From Pseudomonas azotoformans (GTDB lineage: Bacteria > Pseudomonadota > Gammaproteobacteria > Pseudomonadales > Pseudomonadaceae): a stretch of 64,000 bases of DNA. Below the pieces are notes generated by a model, which saw only the letters and a program-made list of their open reading frames with translations, did no database searches and was not told the DNA's origin. Each line of letters opens with the position of its first letter. The first letter of the stretch is position 1. This document shows, piece after piece, positions 19,652 to 28,199 of the stretch. Position numbers and translations under genes: made by a program. The stretch spans positions 3,968,001 to 4,032,000 of the forward strand of contig NZ_CP014546.1 of NCBI RefSeq assembly GCF_001579805.1. The letters are read 5' to 3'.

Positions 19652-20485
19652 ATGACCGATTACGTACCCCCGAAAGTGTGGACCTGGGACACCGAAAATG
19701 GCGGCACCTTCGCCAGCATCAACCGACCGATTGCCGGTGCCACCCACGAAAAAGACTTGCCGGTGGGCAAGCACCCGCTGCAGCTGTATTCCCTGGCCAC
19801 GCCTAATGGCCAGAAGGTCACGATCCTGCTGGAGGAGCTGCTGGCGCTGGGTCACAGCGGTGCGGAATATGACGCCTGGCTGATCAAGATCGGCGACGGC
19901 GACCAGTTCGGCAGCGGTTTTGTGGGGGTGAACCCGAACTCCAAGATCCCGGCTCTGCTGGATCGCAGCGGCACCACGCCCATTCGCGTATTCGAGTCGG
20001 GCGCGATCCTGCAGTACCTGGCCGAGAAGTTCGGCGCGTTCTTCCCCACCGAGCCTGCGGCCCGTGCCGAATGCCTGTCGTGGCTGTTCTGGCAGATGGG
20101 CAGCGCGCCCTACCTGGGCGGTGGTTTCGGGCATTTTTATGCCTACGCGCCGAGCAAGATGGAGTACGCGATCAACCGCTTTGCCATGGAAACCAAGCGT
20201 CAGTTGGACGTACTCGACCAGCGCCTGGCGGTGAGCGAGTACATTGCGGGTGATGAATACACCATCGCCGATATCGCTATCTGGCCGTGGTATGGCGGGT
20301 TGGTCAAAGGTCGTCTGTATGGCGCGGCGGAGTTCTTGTCGGTGCATGAGTACACGCACGTGTTGCGCTGGGCGGAGGCCATCGAGGCACGGCCGGCGGT
20401 GCAGCGCGGCCGGCGGGTGAATCGGGTGTCCGGTGAGCCCCATGAGCAATTGGCCGAGCGCCATAACGCCAGCGACCTGGACTAA
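19652..20485 (+). CDS. yghU: glutathione-dependent disulfide-bond oxidoreductase (GST family)
   Basis: 277 residues closely resembling E. coli YghU: VWTWDTENGG, INRPIAG-THEKDLPVGKHP, LYSLATPNGQKVTI, AWLIKIGDGDQF, VNPNSKIPAL and GGFGHFYAYAP. YghU binds two glutathiones and reduces disulfides and peroxides. It lies 33 bp after the exported deiminase and may be read through from that operon, but a functional link is not evident. A REP palindrome follows. Confidence 0.92.
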   Translation: MTDYVPPKVWTWDTENGGTFASINRPIAGATHEKDLPVGKHPLQLYSLATPNGQKVTILLEELLALGHSGAEYDAWLIKIGDGDQFGSGFVGVNPNSKIPALLDRSGTTPIRVFESGAILQYLAEKFGAFFPTEPAARAECLSWLFWQMGSAPYLGGGFGHFYAYAPSKMEYAINRFAMETKRQLDVLDQRLAVSEYIAGDEYTIADIAIWPWYGGLVKGRLYGAAEFLSVHEYTHVLRWAEAIEARPAVQRGRRVNRVSGEPHEQLAERHNASDLD

Positions 20486-20502
20486 AGGCCTGACGCTGTA
20501 AG

Positions 20503-20598
20503 AAATGTGGGAGCGGGCTTGCTCGCGAATGCGGTGGATCAGCCAATAAATTTGTTGACTGACACTCCGTATTCGCGAGCAAGCCCGCTCCCACATTT
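20503..20598. repeat. REP-type perfect inverted repeat between yghU and the binding-protein gene
   Basis: A 28-bp arm at 20503-20530 (AAATGTGGGAGCGGGCTTGC then TCGCGAAT) is exactly reverse-complemented at 20571-20598. It lies between convergent genes and is a second REP class (GTGGGAGCGGGC) distinct from the GTGGCGAGC type elsewhere in the window. Confidence 0.85.
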
Positions 20599-20616
20599 GG
20601 ATTGTTGTATTTCACT

Positions 20617-21543
20617 CTATTTGTAGCGCTGCTCAAACACCGCCACCTGCTCCGGCTTGATCAATTCAAACGGCACCCATACCTCCGGCTCAATCGCCTC
20701 GCCCTTGATCATCCGCACCGCCGCCTGCACTGCCTGGGTTGCCTGGGCTTTCGGGTCCTGGAACACCGACGCCGTCAGCAACCCCCGCTTGATCGCCGCC
20801 AGCCCATCGGGCAAGCCATCGATGCCGACAATCGCCACGTCACCCTTGGCTTTCCCTGCCTGCTGTAACGCCATGGCCGCGCCAATCGCCATTTCATCGT
20901 TATTGGCCACGATGGCATCGAACTGCGTGCCCGCCAGCAGCCAGTTGCTGGTCAGGTCCATGCCCTTGCTGCGTTGCCATTCGGCGCTTTGCTGCTCGAC
21001 CACCTTGATTCCGGGAAAGTCCTTGAGCACTTGTTTGGCGCCCTCGGTGCGGTCATGGGTGGCGTTCTGTGCAAGGTCGCCCATGATGATCGCCACATTG
21101 CCCTTGCCGCCGAGTTTTTCCGCCAAGTAGCGCATCTGCAATTGCCCGGCCTCGATGTCGTTGGAAGCCACGGTGACCACGCCCTTGGGCAAGGTGCGCT
21201 CGTCCGGATGGCGGTTGACGTATACCAGCGGCGTCTTGGCCGCCACGGCGGCGCGGGTCATGTTGGCGGTGGCGGCGGTGTCCACCGGCAGCACGATCAC
21301 CGCGTCGACCTTCTGGTTGAGAAAGCCTTCGACCTGATTGAGCTGGCGCACCACATCGCCCTGGGCATCTTCGAACTGGATCTGCACATCCTGCTGCTGG
21401 GCGGCCGCTTCCAGGCCGGTGCGCACGTAGGTCATGAAGTTGTCGTCGACCCGGGCAATGCTCACGCCGATGCGATAAGCCGCGAACGTCCATTGGCTGA
21501 ACAGCAGCAACAAGGTGGCAGCAAACAACGAATAGCGATTCAT
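20617..21543 (-). CDS. sugar ABC transporter periplasmic binding protein, MocB-like
   Basis: 308 residues with a signal peptide (ATLLLLFSQWTFA-AYRIGV). The RbsB/peripla_BP_4 fold is shown by RIGVSIARVDDNFMTYVRTG, VIVLPVDTAATANMTRAAV, NNDEMAIGAAMALQQAG and VAIVGIDGLPDGLAAI. The ATG at 21543 is chosen because the signal peptide follows at once and AAAAGGAT lies upstream; longer in-frame extensions run into the isomerase gene. Last of three co-oriented genes with isomerase and dehydrogenase. No ATPase or permease is nearby, as for the rhizobial mocB. It may bind an inositol derivative or rhizopine. Confidence 0.78.
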   Translation of the reverse strand: MNRYSLFAATLLLLFSQWTFAAYRIGVSIARVDDNFMTYVRTGLEAAAQQQDVQIQFEDAQGDVVRQLNQVEGFLNQKVDAVIVLPVDTAATANMTRAAVAAKTPLVYVNRHPDERTLPKGVVTVASNDIEAGQLQMRYLAEKLGGKGNVAIIMGDLAQNATHDRTEGAKQVLKDFPGIKVVEQQSAEWQRSKGMDLTSNWLLAGTQFDAIVANNDEMAIGAAMALQQAGKAKGDVAIVGIDGLPDGLAAIKRGLLTASVFQDPKAQATQAVQAAVRMIKGEAIEPEVWVPFELIKPEQVAVFEQRYK

Positions 21544-21556
21544 AAGGGTGATCCTT

Positions 21557-21564
21557 TTATTGTT
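21557..21564 (-). promoter_or_regulatory. CA motif upstream of the MocB-like gene
   Basis: On the minus strand AACAATAA, then AAGGAT, lies between the isomerase stop and the ATG at 21543. It overlaps the isomerase stop codon. It fits AANAANAA. Confidence 0.5.
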
Positions 21565-22342
21565 ATAGGGTGAACGCCTGGCGGAAACGCGCCAAAGCCA
21601 ACTCGCTGTCGCCGCTGGCCCAGCCTTCCAGACCGACCACGCCGCTGTAGCCCATGGCGTGCAAGGCCCTGGCGATGGCCGGGTAGTGAATTTCACCGGT
21701 GCCGGGCTCCTTGCGTCCCGGCACGTCGGCCACCTGGATTTCACCGATATGTGTGCCGGCGCGCTGGATCAGTTCGATCAGGTTTCCTTCGCCGATCTGC
21801 GCGTGGTACAGGTCCAGGTTCATCTTCAGGTGCGGGCTGCCCACGGCCTCGATCAGCGCCAGGGTATCGTCGGCGCGGGCGAAGGGGGTGCCGGGGTGGT
21901 CAACTTCGGTGTTGAGGTTTTCCAGCAGGAACACCCGGCCGGCGTCTTCCCCCAAACGGGCGATTTTTTCCAGGGTCTTGCAGGCGCTCAGCCACATGCG
22001 GCCGGTGGTCTGGCTCACGGGCTGCACGGGCAGGCCGCCGTCACCCAGGCCGGTGCCGTGCAGGTTGAGGCTGGGGCAATTCAATTGCTCGGCCACCCCT
22101 AAGGATTCGCGGGCGCTGTCGAGCAGTTGGCGGATACCGTCGGGGTCGGTGAGGGTGCCGCTGATGTAGCCGGTCATAGAGGTGAAGTCGGCACCGGTAG
22201 CAGCCAGGGCGGCGATGTCCTTGTTTGTCCAGTTCCAGATTTCGGCACTGAAGCCCAGCGCATGAATGCGCTTTACGCGCTCGACAAAGGGCAGGTCGAG
22301 AAACACCATCTCCGCGCTGACAGCCAGCTTGAATGGGCTCAT
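21563..22342 (-). CDS. sugar phosphate isomerase/epimerase, hydroxypyruvate-isomerase-like TIM barrel (MocC-like)
   Basis: 259 residues of the xylose-isomerase-like TIM-barrel family. Metal-binding and active-site regions include LNLHGTGLGD, FLLENLNTE, MNLDLYHAQIGEG, GEIQVADVPGRKEPGTGEI and GLEGWASGD. The GR-EPGTGEI-Y motif is shared by Hyi and by inosose-handling relatives. The gene overlaps the upstream dehydrogenase by 4 nt. In rhizobial rhizopine clusters MocC is such a protein next to MocA and MocB. Plain hydroxypyruvate isomerase is the main alternative. Confidence 0.75.
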   Translation of the reverse strand: MSPFKLAVSAEMVFLDLPFVERVKRIHALGFSAEIWNWTNKDIAALAATGADFTSMTGYISGTLTDPDGIRQLLDSARESLGVAEQLNCPSLNLHGTGLGDGGLPVQPVSQTTGRMWLSACKTLEKIARLGEDAGRVFLLENLNTEVDHPGTPFARADDTLALIEAVGSPHLKMNLDLYHAQIGEGNLIELIQRAGTHIGEIQVADVPGRKEPGTGEIHYPAIARALHAMGYSGVVGLEGWASGDSELALARFRQAFTL

Positions 22343-23343
22343 ACGGCCACCGCCTTGCCGGTTTCGAACGACTCGATGCAGGCGCGGGCAATCGCCAATG
22401 CCGCGCGCGCGTCTTCACCGCTGGCCAGGGGTTTGGCGCCGCTGCGCAGGCAGTCGACGAAGTGGTTGAGCTCGGCGATGTAGGCGTCGCGCAACAGGTC
22501 GGTGTCCAGGCGCTGGGTGTCGGCCTGGATGCCCTCGGCCAGGTAGCGCACCAGGTCGCAATCGTTGAGGCTGCCCATGCTCAGCATGCCGGCACTGCCA
22601 AACACTTCGCCGCGCACGTCGTAGCCATACACGGCCTGGAAGTTGGCCTCGGCAGTGGCAATGGCGCCGTTGTCGAAGCGGATCGCGACCACGGCGGTAT
22701 CGAGGAAGCCTTTGCTTTTGTATTCCGGGGCGATCAAAGCGTCGGCCATCACGTAGACCTGCACCGCCTCGGCGCCAGGGTTGAGGTAGCGCAGGGTGTC
22801 GAAGTCGTGGATCAGGGTTTCCAGGAAGATCACCCATTGCGGCGACTTCGCCGGGTTGTTCAACGCCGGGTCGCGGGTCAGCGAACGCAGCAGCTGCGGG
22901 GTGCCGATGCGGCCGGCGGCGACGTCGAGGTGCGCGGTGCGAAAGCTCTTGGCGAAGCGCCGGTTGAACCCGACTTGCAGCGGCACCCGCGCATCGGCCG
23001 CAGCGGCGATGGCGCGGTCAGCTTCATCGAGGGTGATGGCCATGGGTTTTTCGCAGAAGATGCCCTTGCCGGCGCGGGCGGCGCTGATCACCAGCTCGGC
23101 GTGGCTGCGGGCGGGGGCGGCGATCAGCACGCCATCGATGTCCGGGTCGTCGAGCAACTGCTGCGGGTCGGTGTAGACCTTGCTCACCCCCAGTTCAGCG
23201 GCGAGGCGGGCGGCCTGGCCTGGCGTCGGGTCGGCAATCGCTGCCAGGCTGGCGTCGGGGATATGCCGCGCGGCGGTCAGGCCGTGGAAGCTGCCCATGC
23301 GTCCGGCACCGATCAAGCCCAGGCGGATGTTTTGTGTACTCAT
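22339..23343 (-). CDS. Gfo/Idh/MocA family oxidoreductase (MocA-like, possible inositol-derivative dehydrogenase)
   Basis: 334 residues. The NAD-binding Rossmann motif is RLGLIGAGRMGSFHG; the catalytic Lys is in IFCEKPMAITLDEA, and FLETLIHDFDTLRYL supplies the Asp/His of the active site. This family includes inositol 2-dehydrogenase and the rhizopine protein MocA. First gene of the leftward three-gene operon, preceded by a CA motif and a sigma-54 promoter. Oxidation of an inositol or scyllo-inosamine derivative is inferred from the company of MocC- and MocDEF-like genes. Confidence 0.82.
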   Translation of the reverse strand: MSTQNIRLGLIGAGRMGSFHGLTAARHIPDASLAAIADPTPGQAARLAAELGVSKVYTDPQQLLDDPDIDGVLIAAPARSHAELVISAARAGKGIFCEKPMAITLDEADRAIAAAADARVPLQVGFNRRFAKSFRTAHLDVAAGRIGTPQLLRSLTRDPALNNPAKSPQWVIFLETLIHDFDTLRYLNPGAEAVQVYVMADALIAPEYKSKGFLDTAVVAIRFDNGAIATAEANFQAVYGYDVRGEVFGSAGMLSMGSLNDCDLVRYLAEGIQADTQRLDTDLLRDAYIAELNHFVDCLRSGAKPLASGEDARAALAIARACIESFETGKAVAV

Positions 23344-23354
23344 GAAATAACCCC

Positions 23355-23365
23355 TTGTTGTTATT
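23355..23365 (-). promoter_or_regulatory. CA motif upstream of the MocA-like gene
   Basis: On the minus strand AATAACAACAA, then GGGG, lies about 11 nt before the ATG at 23343: two overlapping AANAANAA units, a strong Hfq/Crc candidate. Confidence 0.6.
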
Positions 23366-23399
23366 AGCCTCAGGACGGTCCTGATGGCAAAGGGGTCAG

Positions 23400-23415
23400 A
23401 GCAAGGGCTGTGCCA
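23400..23415 (-). promoter_or_regulatory. sigma-54 promoter of the MocA-MocC-MocB-like operon
   Basis: The minus strand reads TGGCACAGCCCTTGCT. This is an exact TGGCAC-N5-TTGCT, with the -24 GG and -12 GC correctly spaced. Transcription would start near 23389 and run into the gene at 23343. The divergent gene encodes a sigma-54 activator, which strongly supports the site. Confidence 0.87.
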
Positions 23416-23476
23416 TTTTGTAAGATGTTGATAAATAACGATTAATAATTATCTATAAACAAAAAGTGTTCATTTC

Positions 23477-23514
23477 GATGACATGCCTATACTGACATGT
23501 CAAAAACATGAACA
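23477..23514. promoter_or_regulatory. candidate upstream activator site for the divergent sigma-54 activator
   Basis: TGACATG occurs twice, near 23479 and 23494; the second copy is a full palindrome, TGACATGTCA. ACATGAACATG follows. The cluster is about 80-100 bp upstream of the sigma-54 promoter, a normal enhancer distance, and overlaps the 5' region of the activator gene. Binding is inferred. Confidence 0.45.
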
Positions 23515-23527
23515 TGGATACCGCCCA

Positions 23528-25489
23528 ATGAGCCTGGCGTTCAGCGTGCAAGACCTCGACTACCTGACGGCCCTGGGGCCTGCCGCGCTGAATGATGGAC
23601 CGGTCGCTGCACTGGAACAGGCCTGGCGCGACTGCCTGGCCGGCCAGGTCGAACGCCCGGCGCACGTGCGCCAAGTGATCTGGGATTCGTGGCGGCGCAG
23701 TGTCCAGGCCGGTATCGACCCGGCCGACAACGCGTACCGCTTCGTTGCCGCCGATACGCTGGCCGCCGCCCAGGCCACCCACCGCGTGCTGATCGAGGCC
23801 GCCGCGCAAGTCATGCATGGCTTGCTGGCCTACAACCCGCGCGGTCATATCAACCTCACCGATGCCGACGGCACCACCCTGTATTTCTGTGGGCTGGACA
23901 TCACCCCCGTGGGCAGTCGCCTGCTGGAATCGGTGCAAGGCACCAACTGCACCGGCCTGGCGCTGGCCGAGGATCGCCTGGTGTACGTGCTGGCCGAGGA
24001 AAACTTCGGCGTCGGCCTGCGCCAGCGCCGCATGCATTGCGCCGCCGCGCCGATCAAGAATGCGCAGGGCCAGACCGTGGCCATGCTGACGCTGACTGCC
24101 GAGCCCGGCTGGTTTCACTTCCATACCCTCGGCACGGTGCAGGCTGCGGCCGACGCGGTATCGCGGCAGATGGCCCTGCAAGGGCTGTTGGAAGAACAGC
24201 AGGCCGTCCTCGAAGTGCTCAACGAGGGCCTGGTGGTGCTGGACGATCGCGGCTGCATCAAGGCGCTCAACCGCTACGCCCGGCAGCTGTTTGGCGTTGG
24301 GCTGGAGTTGATCGGGCGGCCTTTCCAGCAACTGGGTCGTAGCGAACTGAGTAACGTTCTTGGCGAGCCCGTGCGCGACCTCGACTGCACCTTCCACCTG
24401 CACAACCGCAGTCAACTCGCCTGCCTGGTCTCGGTGTGCCCGCTGGAGCAGGGCGGGGTGATCGTGTCACTGCGCGAGAACCGCCGCATTCGCGAAATCA
24501 CCCGGCGCATTATCGGCACCCAGGCCAGCTACACCTTCGACACCATCCAGGGCAGTTCGCGGGCGATCCAGGACGCGCTGCACTTGGGACGCATCGCCAG
24601 TCGCAGTGATTCCACCACCCTGATCCTCGGTGAAAGCGGCACCGGCAAGGAGCTGTTCGCCCAGGCCATCCACAATGGCAGTGAGCGCTGCAACGGCCCA
24701 TTTGTGGCGGTCAACTGCGGTGCGATTCCACGGGACCTGGTGCAAAGCGAGCTGTTCGGCCACGTCGAAGGCGCGTTCACCGGCGCCACCCGTGGCGGCT
24801 CGGCGGGCAAGTTCGAACTGGCGGATGGCGGCACCATCTTTCTCGATGAGATTGGCGACATGTCCTTCGATGCCCAGGTCAGCCTGCTGCGGGTGTTGCA
24901 GGAGGGTGAAATCACCCGCGTGGGCGCGAAAAACTCGCGGCAAGTGAACGTGCGCATCATCGCCGCCACCCACCGCAACCTCAGCCAGGCGGTCGCGGAA
25001 GGCGCGTTTCGCGAAGACCTCTACTACCGCCTCAACGTACTGAACCTGACCGTGCCACCGCTGCGCATGCGCCGCGAAGATATTCCGCTGCTGGCGCGGC
25101 ATTTTCTGGTCCGGTGCGCTCGTTCACTGCGTAAATCGGTGCAGGGATTTTCACCAGACGCCCTGGCGCTGCTCACCGCCTACGGCTGGCCGGGCAATGT
25201 GCGCGAGTTGGAAAACAGCATTGAACGGGCGACCAACCTGGCGATGGGAGCGCTGATCGAAACGGTGGATCTGCCGCTGGAAAGCCGACAACGCATCCCG
25301 CTGCGCACCCACGAAGCGCCACCCGCCCAGGACTTGAGCAGCCACGAAATGCACGCCATCGTCGCCGCGCTCAACAGTACCGGCGGCAACATCCGCCTGG
25401 CCGCGCAGCAACTCAACGTGTCGCGGGGTGGGCTGTACAACAAGATGAGTCGGTTTGGCTTAAGCGCCGGGGATTTCCGTCGCAACTGA
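23528..25489 (+). CDS. sigma-54-dependent Fis-family activator, AcoR-like (GAF-PAS-AAA-HTH)
   Basis: 653 residues. An N-terminal GAF-like sensor ([35 protein letters not shown]) is followed by a PAS-like segment ([13 protein letters not shown]), then the AAA+ domain with Walker A GESGTGKE, the sigma-54 contact loop [10 protein letters not shown] and Walker [13 protein letters not shown] Fis helix-turn-helix ([20 protein letters not shown]) ends it. There is no receiver domain, so it senses a ligand directly. The ATG at 23528 gives the family-like N-terminus. Divergent from an operon with a perfect sigma-54 promoter; it almost surely activates that operon. Confidence 0.92.
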   Translation: MSLAFSVQDLDYLTALGPAALNDGPVAALEQAWRDCLAGQVERPAHVRQVIWDSWRRSVQAGIDPADNAYRFVAADTLAAAQATHRVLIEAAAQVMHGLLAYNPRGHINLTDADGTTLYFCGLDITPVGSRLLESVQGTNCTGLALAEDRLVYVLAEENFGVGLRQRRMHCAAAPIKNAQGQTVAMLTLTAEPGWFHFHTLGTVQAAADAVSRQMALQGLLEEQQAVLEVLNEGLVVLDDRGCIKALNRYARQLFGVGLELIGRPFQQLGRSELSNVLGEPVRDLDCTFHLHNRSQLACLVSVCPLEQGGVIVSLRENRRIREITRRIIGTQASYTFDTIQGSSRAIQDALHLGRIASRSDSTTLILGESGTGKELFAQAIHNGSERCNGPFVAVNCGAIPRDLVQSELFGHVEGAFTGATRGGSAGKFELADGGTIFLDEIGDMSFDAQVSLLRVLQEGEITRVGAKNSRQVNVRIIAATHRNLSQAVAEGAFREDLYYRLNVLNLTVPPLRMRREDIPLLARHFLVRCARSLRKSVQGFSPDALALLTAYGWPGNVRELENSIERATNLAMGALIETVDLPLESRQRIPLRTHEAPPAQDLSSHEMHAIVAALNSTGGNIRLAAQQLNVSRGGLYNKMSRFGLSAGDFRRN

Positions 25490-25504
25490 GAGCCAAGAAC
25501 CCCC

Positions 25505-25526
25505 TGTGGCGAGCGGGCTCGCCACA
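25505..25526. repeat. short hairpin (half REP) between convergent regulators
   Basis: TGTGGCGAGC-GG-GCTCGCCACA is a perfect 10-bp stem with a 2-nt centre, made of the REP core sequence. Followed by an A-run on the plus strand, so it is not a standard intrinsic terminator in either direction. Confidence 0.6.
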
Positions 25527-25541
25527 AAAAAACCAGCGCGT

Positions 25542-26591
25542 TCAGTTGCCCCTATTTTCGGACGTCACAATCTGTGGTGGCACATACACCCGCTGCCGCA
25601 CCGGATCGAACCCCTCGGCACTCTGCAATTCCACCATCAACCGCACCAACGCCGTCGCTGTCTGCCCCGGCTGCGAATCCATCACCACATCAATCAACCC
25701 CTGGCCCAACGCCTGGCGCGATAGCTCGGTCGACTCCTGCAGGATGCAGCACAACGCCGGACGCTTGGGCAACTGCGCCAAGGCGCTGATGATACCGTCG
25801 CCGCCGCCGCCCACCACGCACAATCCGCGCAGGTCGCTGTGGCGGCTGATCAGGTCGAGGGTGGCTTCTTCGGTGATGTCGCAGTTGTCCAGGTTGATCA
25901 GCGGCTCCAATGGTTTGAGCGCCGGCGCGTGTTCGGCCAGGTAGCTGTGCAGGCCTTCGACCCGTGCCTGGTGGCCGAGGAAACGGTGGCCGCCGAGCAG
26001 GATGCCCACGCTGCCTTTGCGGGCGCCGCAGGTGCGGGCGAGCAGCCAGCCCATGGTGCGGCCGACCACATGGTTGTCCTGGCCGACGTAGGGTTCTTCG
26101 GCCTGTTCGTGGATACCCGAAAGCAGGGCCACCACGGGCACACCGGCTTCGCGGATCTGCTTGAGGCAGGCGTTGATCAGCGGATGGGCAAAGCTCACCA
26201 CCGCAAGGCCATCGCATTGCACGGCCAGTTGTTCAATCTGCGCGACGATAGCGCTGGGCGTGCGATCGACGATGTACTCGAACTGGCACGTCAGGTTGGC
26301 GCCGGCATGCTGCTCGGCGGCGGCGCTGATGGCCTGCGCCAGGCTGGCATAGAACGCCTGGGCGGTGGCCAGCAACAGGATGCCGAAACGATAGGTCGGC
26401 CGGCGTTCGCGAATGCGCTGGCCGATCAACCTCGCCGCAAAATAGCCCACGGATTCGGCCGCCTGGAACACCTGCTCGGCGGTCTCGGGATTGACCGGCG
26501 CACGTGCATTCAACACACGGTCGACGGTGGCCACGCTGAGCCCCGCCTGGGCGGCAACGGTGGCGATGGTCGGGCGTTTATTGTTGTTCAT
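25542..26591 (-). CDS. LacI family transcriptional regulator
   Basis: 349 residues. The N-terminal LacI helix-turn-helix reads RPTIATVAAQAGLSVATVDR with hinge region VLNARAPVNPET. A peripla_BP_4-type ligand domain follows (VDGVVSFAHP-like CDGLAVVSFAHPLINA, GQDNHVVGRTMGWLLAR, GVCVVGGG-like LRGLCVVGGGGDG). Similar LacI proteins respond to inositols and sugars. It is divergent from the MocD-like operon and has a perfect palindrome upstream. Codons 2-5 (AACAACAATAAA) form a CA motif, so its own mRNA may be an Hfq/Crc target. Confidence 0.88.
   Translation of the reverse strand: MNNNKRPTIATVAAQAGLSVATVDRVLNARAPVNPETAEQVFQAAESVGYFAARLIGQRIRERRPTYRFGILLLATAQAFYASLAQAISAAAEQHAGANLTCQFEYIVDRTPSAIVAQIEQLAVQCDGLAVVSFAHPLINACLKQIREAGVPVVALLSGIHEQAEEPYVGQDNHVVGRTMGWLLARTCGARKGSVGILLGGHRFLGHQARVEGLHSYLAEHAPALKPLEPLINLDNCDITEEATLDLISRHSDLRGLCVVGGGGDGIISALAQLPKRPALCCILQESTELSRQALGQGLIDVVMDSQPGQTATALVRLMVELQSAEGFDPVRQRVYVPPQIVTSENRGN
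26577..26588 (-). promoter_or_regulatory. CA motif inside the first codons of the LacI-type gene
   Basis: Minus-strand AACAACAATAAA directly follows the start codon (26589-26591). CA motifs in the first codons are known to act as well as those before the start. Confidence 0.45.
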
Positions 26592-26609
26592 GACAGGCCC
26601 CTTGAGCGT

Positions 26610-26659
26610 CTTGATAGAAAACTATCAAGCCCCGCTGGGCCTGGATGATAGCTTGATAG
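26610..26659. promoter_or_regulatory. probable LacI-type operator with extra half sites
   Basis: CTTGATAG-AAAA-CTATCAAG (26610-26629) is a perfect 20-bp inverted repeat 18 bp upstream of the LacI-type start. Two further TGATAG half sites follow at about 26646 and 26654 in the same divergent gap. The symmetry and position fit autoregulation and control of the MocD-like operon. Confidence 0.7.
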
Positions 26660-26743
26660 GGAATGGATTCAAGGCCTTGAGGGTGATTTAGGCGTTCTCT
26701 ATCGTGGGTTTCACACAGCACCTGATACCACCCGCTTGCGGAG

Positions 26744-26754
26744 AACAATAACAA
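26744..26754 (+). promoter_or_regulatory. CA motif between RBS and start of the MocD-like gene
   Basis: AACAATAACAA lies between the GGAG ribosome-binding site (26740-26743) and runs into the ATG at 26754. Hfq/Crc binding would directly cover the initiation region. Confidence 0.6.
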
Positions 26755-27848
26755 TGCCTGAACACACCGCTCACACCGCCCGGCGCGACTATAGCCTCAC
26801 CGGCCCCGAAGCCGCCCGCGCGGCTGAGAAGGGCCTGGTCTCGGCCAGTTGGTACCAGTCGCCCATCTCGCGCAAACGCATGAAAGAACTGATGCAGCGC
26901 CGCGACGGCCCGGCTTTGCTCGACACCGCCATCTGGCTGATCGCGCTGTTGGCCACCGGTTTTGGCGGCTACTGGTTCTGGGGCACCTGGACCTGTGTGC
27001 CGTTCTTCCTCGCCTACGGCGTGCTGTACGGCACTGCGTCCAACCCACGTTGGCACGAAACCGGCCATGGCACGGCGTTCAAGACTCGGTGGATGAACGA
27101 CGGGCTGTATCAGGTCGCGAGTTTCATGTGCATCTTCGAACCTCACGTGTGGCGCTGGAGTCATGCCCGTCACCACACCGACACCATCGTGGTCGGCCGC
27201 GACCCGGAGATCGTCGAGCCGCGTCCGCCGAGCCTGTTGATGATGTTTCTGAGCCTGTTCAACCTGCCCCTGGCCTGGAAAACCTTCAGCGGTGTGGCGC
27301 GGCATGCCATCGGCAAGATGAGTGCCCAGGAGGCGGATTTCATCCCCGAGTCCGAATGGCCCAAGGTGTTTCGTGCGGCGCGGATCTGGGTCGGCATTTA
27401 TGCCGTGGTGATTGGCACCGCGTTGTACCTGCACAGCTGGCTGCCGCTGATGCTGATTGGTCTGCCGAGCCTCTATGGTGCCTGGCTCGGCTATATCTTC
27501 GGCCTTACCCAGCACGTCGGTCTGGCCGAAGACGTGCTGGACCACCGTAGCAACTGCCGCACCATTTACATGAACCGCGTGCTGCGCTTTATCTACATGG
27601 ACATGAACTACCACCTCGAACATCACATGTACCCGATGGTGCCGTACCACGCCCTCGCGCAACTGCACGAAGAGATCCGCAGCGACTGCCCGCCGCCGTA
27701 CGCCAACCTGTTCGAGGCGTACAAGGAAATCCTGCCGACGATCTGGCGGCAGCGCAGCGATCCGACCTATTTCATCCAGCGCCCGATTCACTTGAACACT
27801 CATCCGGCTGCCTCTACCCCGGTGCATGCAGAAACCGCTGCTGGCTGA
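26754..27848 (+). CDS. membrane di-iron oxygenase/fatty-acid-desaturase family protein, MocD-like
   Basis: 364 residues with hydrophobic segments (LLDTAIWLIALLATGFGGYW, then a pair near residues 215-255) and the histidine boxes of membrane di-iron enzymes: RWHETGHGT, HARHHTD and LEHHMYP. This family includes desaturases, alkane hydroxylases and the rhizobial MocD. The next two genes supply a Rieske ferredoxin and a reductase, so it is an electron-fed oxygenase. In the rhizopine pathway this trio is linked to removal of the O-methyl group. The ATG at 26754 follows GGAG; upstream in-frame starts lack a site. Confidence 0.82.
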   Translation: MPEHTAHTARRDYSLTGPEAARAAEKGLVSASWYQSPISRKRMKELMQRRDGPALLDTAIWLIALLATGFGGYWFWGTWTCVPFFLAYGVLYGTASNPRWHETGHGTAFKTRWMNDGLYQVASFMCIFEPHVWRWSHARHHTDTIVVGRDPEIVEPRPPSLLMMFLSLFNLPLAWKTFSGVARHAIGKMSAQEADFIPESEWPKVFRAARIWVGIYAVVIGTALYLHSWLPLMLIGLPSLYGAWLGYIFGLTQHVGLAEDVLDHRSNCRTIYMNRVLRFIYMDMNYHLEHHMYPMVPYHALAQLHEEIRSDCPPPYANLFEAYKEILPTIWRQRSDPTYFIQRPIHLNTHPAASTPVHAETAAG

Positions 27849-27876
27849 TCTCCACCCAAGAACAAGAGAAAACACC

Positions 27877-28197
27877 ATGAACGATCAATGGATCGACGTC
27901 TGCGCCGTGGGCGAAATCGACGAAGAAGACGTGCTGCGCTTCGACCACGGCCCGCACACCTATGCGCTGTACCGCTCGGCCGAGAATGAATTCTTCGCCA
28001 CCGCCGGCCTCTGCACCCACGAGAAAATCCACCTGGCCGATGGCCTGGTGATGGACCACGTGATCGAATGCCCCAAGCACAACGGGCGCTTCGACTACCG
28101 CACCGGCAAGGCCCTCGGCGCGCCAGTGTGCGTCAACCTCAAGACCTACCCGGTGCGGGTCGAAGCGGGGCGGGTGTTGCTCGCGGTCACGGCCTGA
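27877..28197 (+). CDS. Rieske [2Fe-2S] ferredoxin, MocE family
   Basis: 106 residues. The Rieske ligands are Cys-His in LCTHEKIHLADG and Cys-His in ECPKHNGRFDYRTG, correctly spaced for a soluble ferredoxin. It would carry electrons from the downstream FAD reductase to the MocD-like oxygenase. The start at 27877 is preceded by AAGAACAAGAGAAAA, which also contains an AANAANAA motif at 27858-27865. Its stop touches the reductase start, indicating coupling. Confidence 0.88.
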   Translation: MNDQWIDVCAVGEIDEEDVLRFDHGPHTYALYRSAENEFFATAGLCTHEKIHLADGLVMDHVIECPKHNGRFDYRTGKALGAPVCVNLKTYPVRVEAGRVLLAVTA

Positions 28198-28199
28198 TG

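Noticed and set aside
18473..20596. Very long minus-strand open frame opposite the exported deiminase and yghU
   Set aside because: It is the shadow of two well-recognised plus-strand genes, shows low-complexity Arg/His/Ala/Val composition, and no family motif.
21544..21744. N-terminal extension of the MocB-like protein
   Set aside because: The extension reads into the isomerase gene in another frame; the signal peptide and ribosome-binding site support the ATG at 21543.
20617..23343. Assignment as a standard myo-inositol (iol) operon
   Set aside because: No iolB, iolC, iolD or typical iolE genes are present; the match to mocA, mocB and mocC company is closer, especially with the MocDEF-like operon beside it.
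25505..25532. Intrinsic terminator for the sigma-54 activator gene
   Set aside because: The hairpin is followed by A residues, not T, on the coding strand; for the opposite strand the T-run lies on the wrong side.
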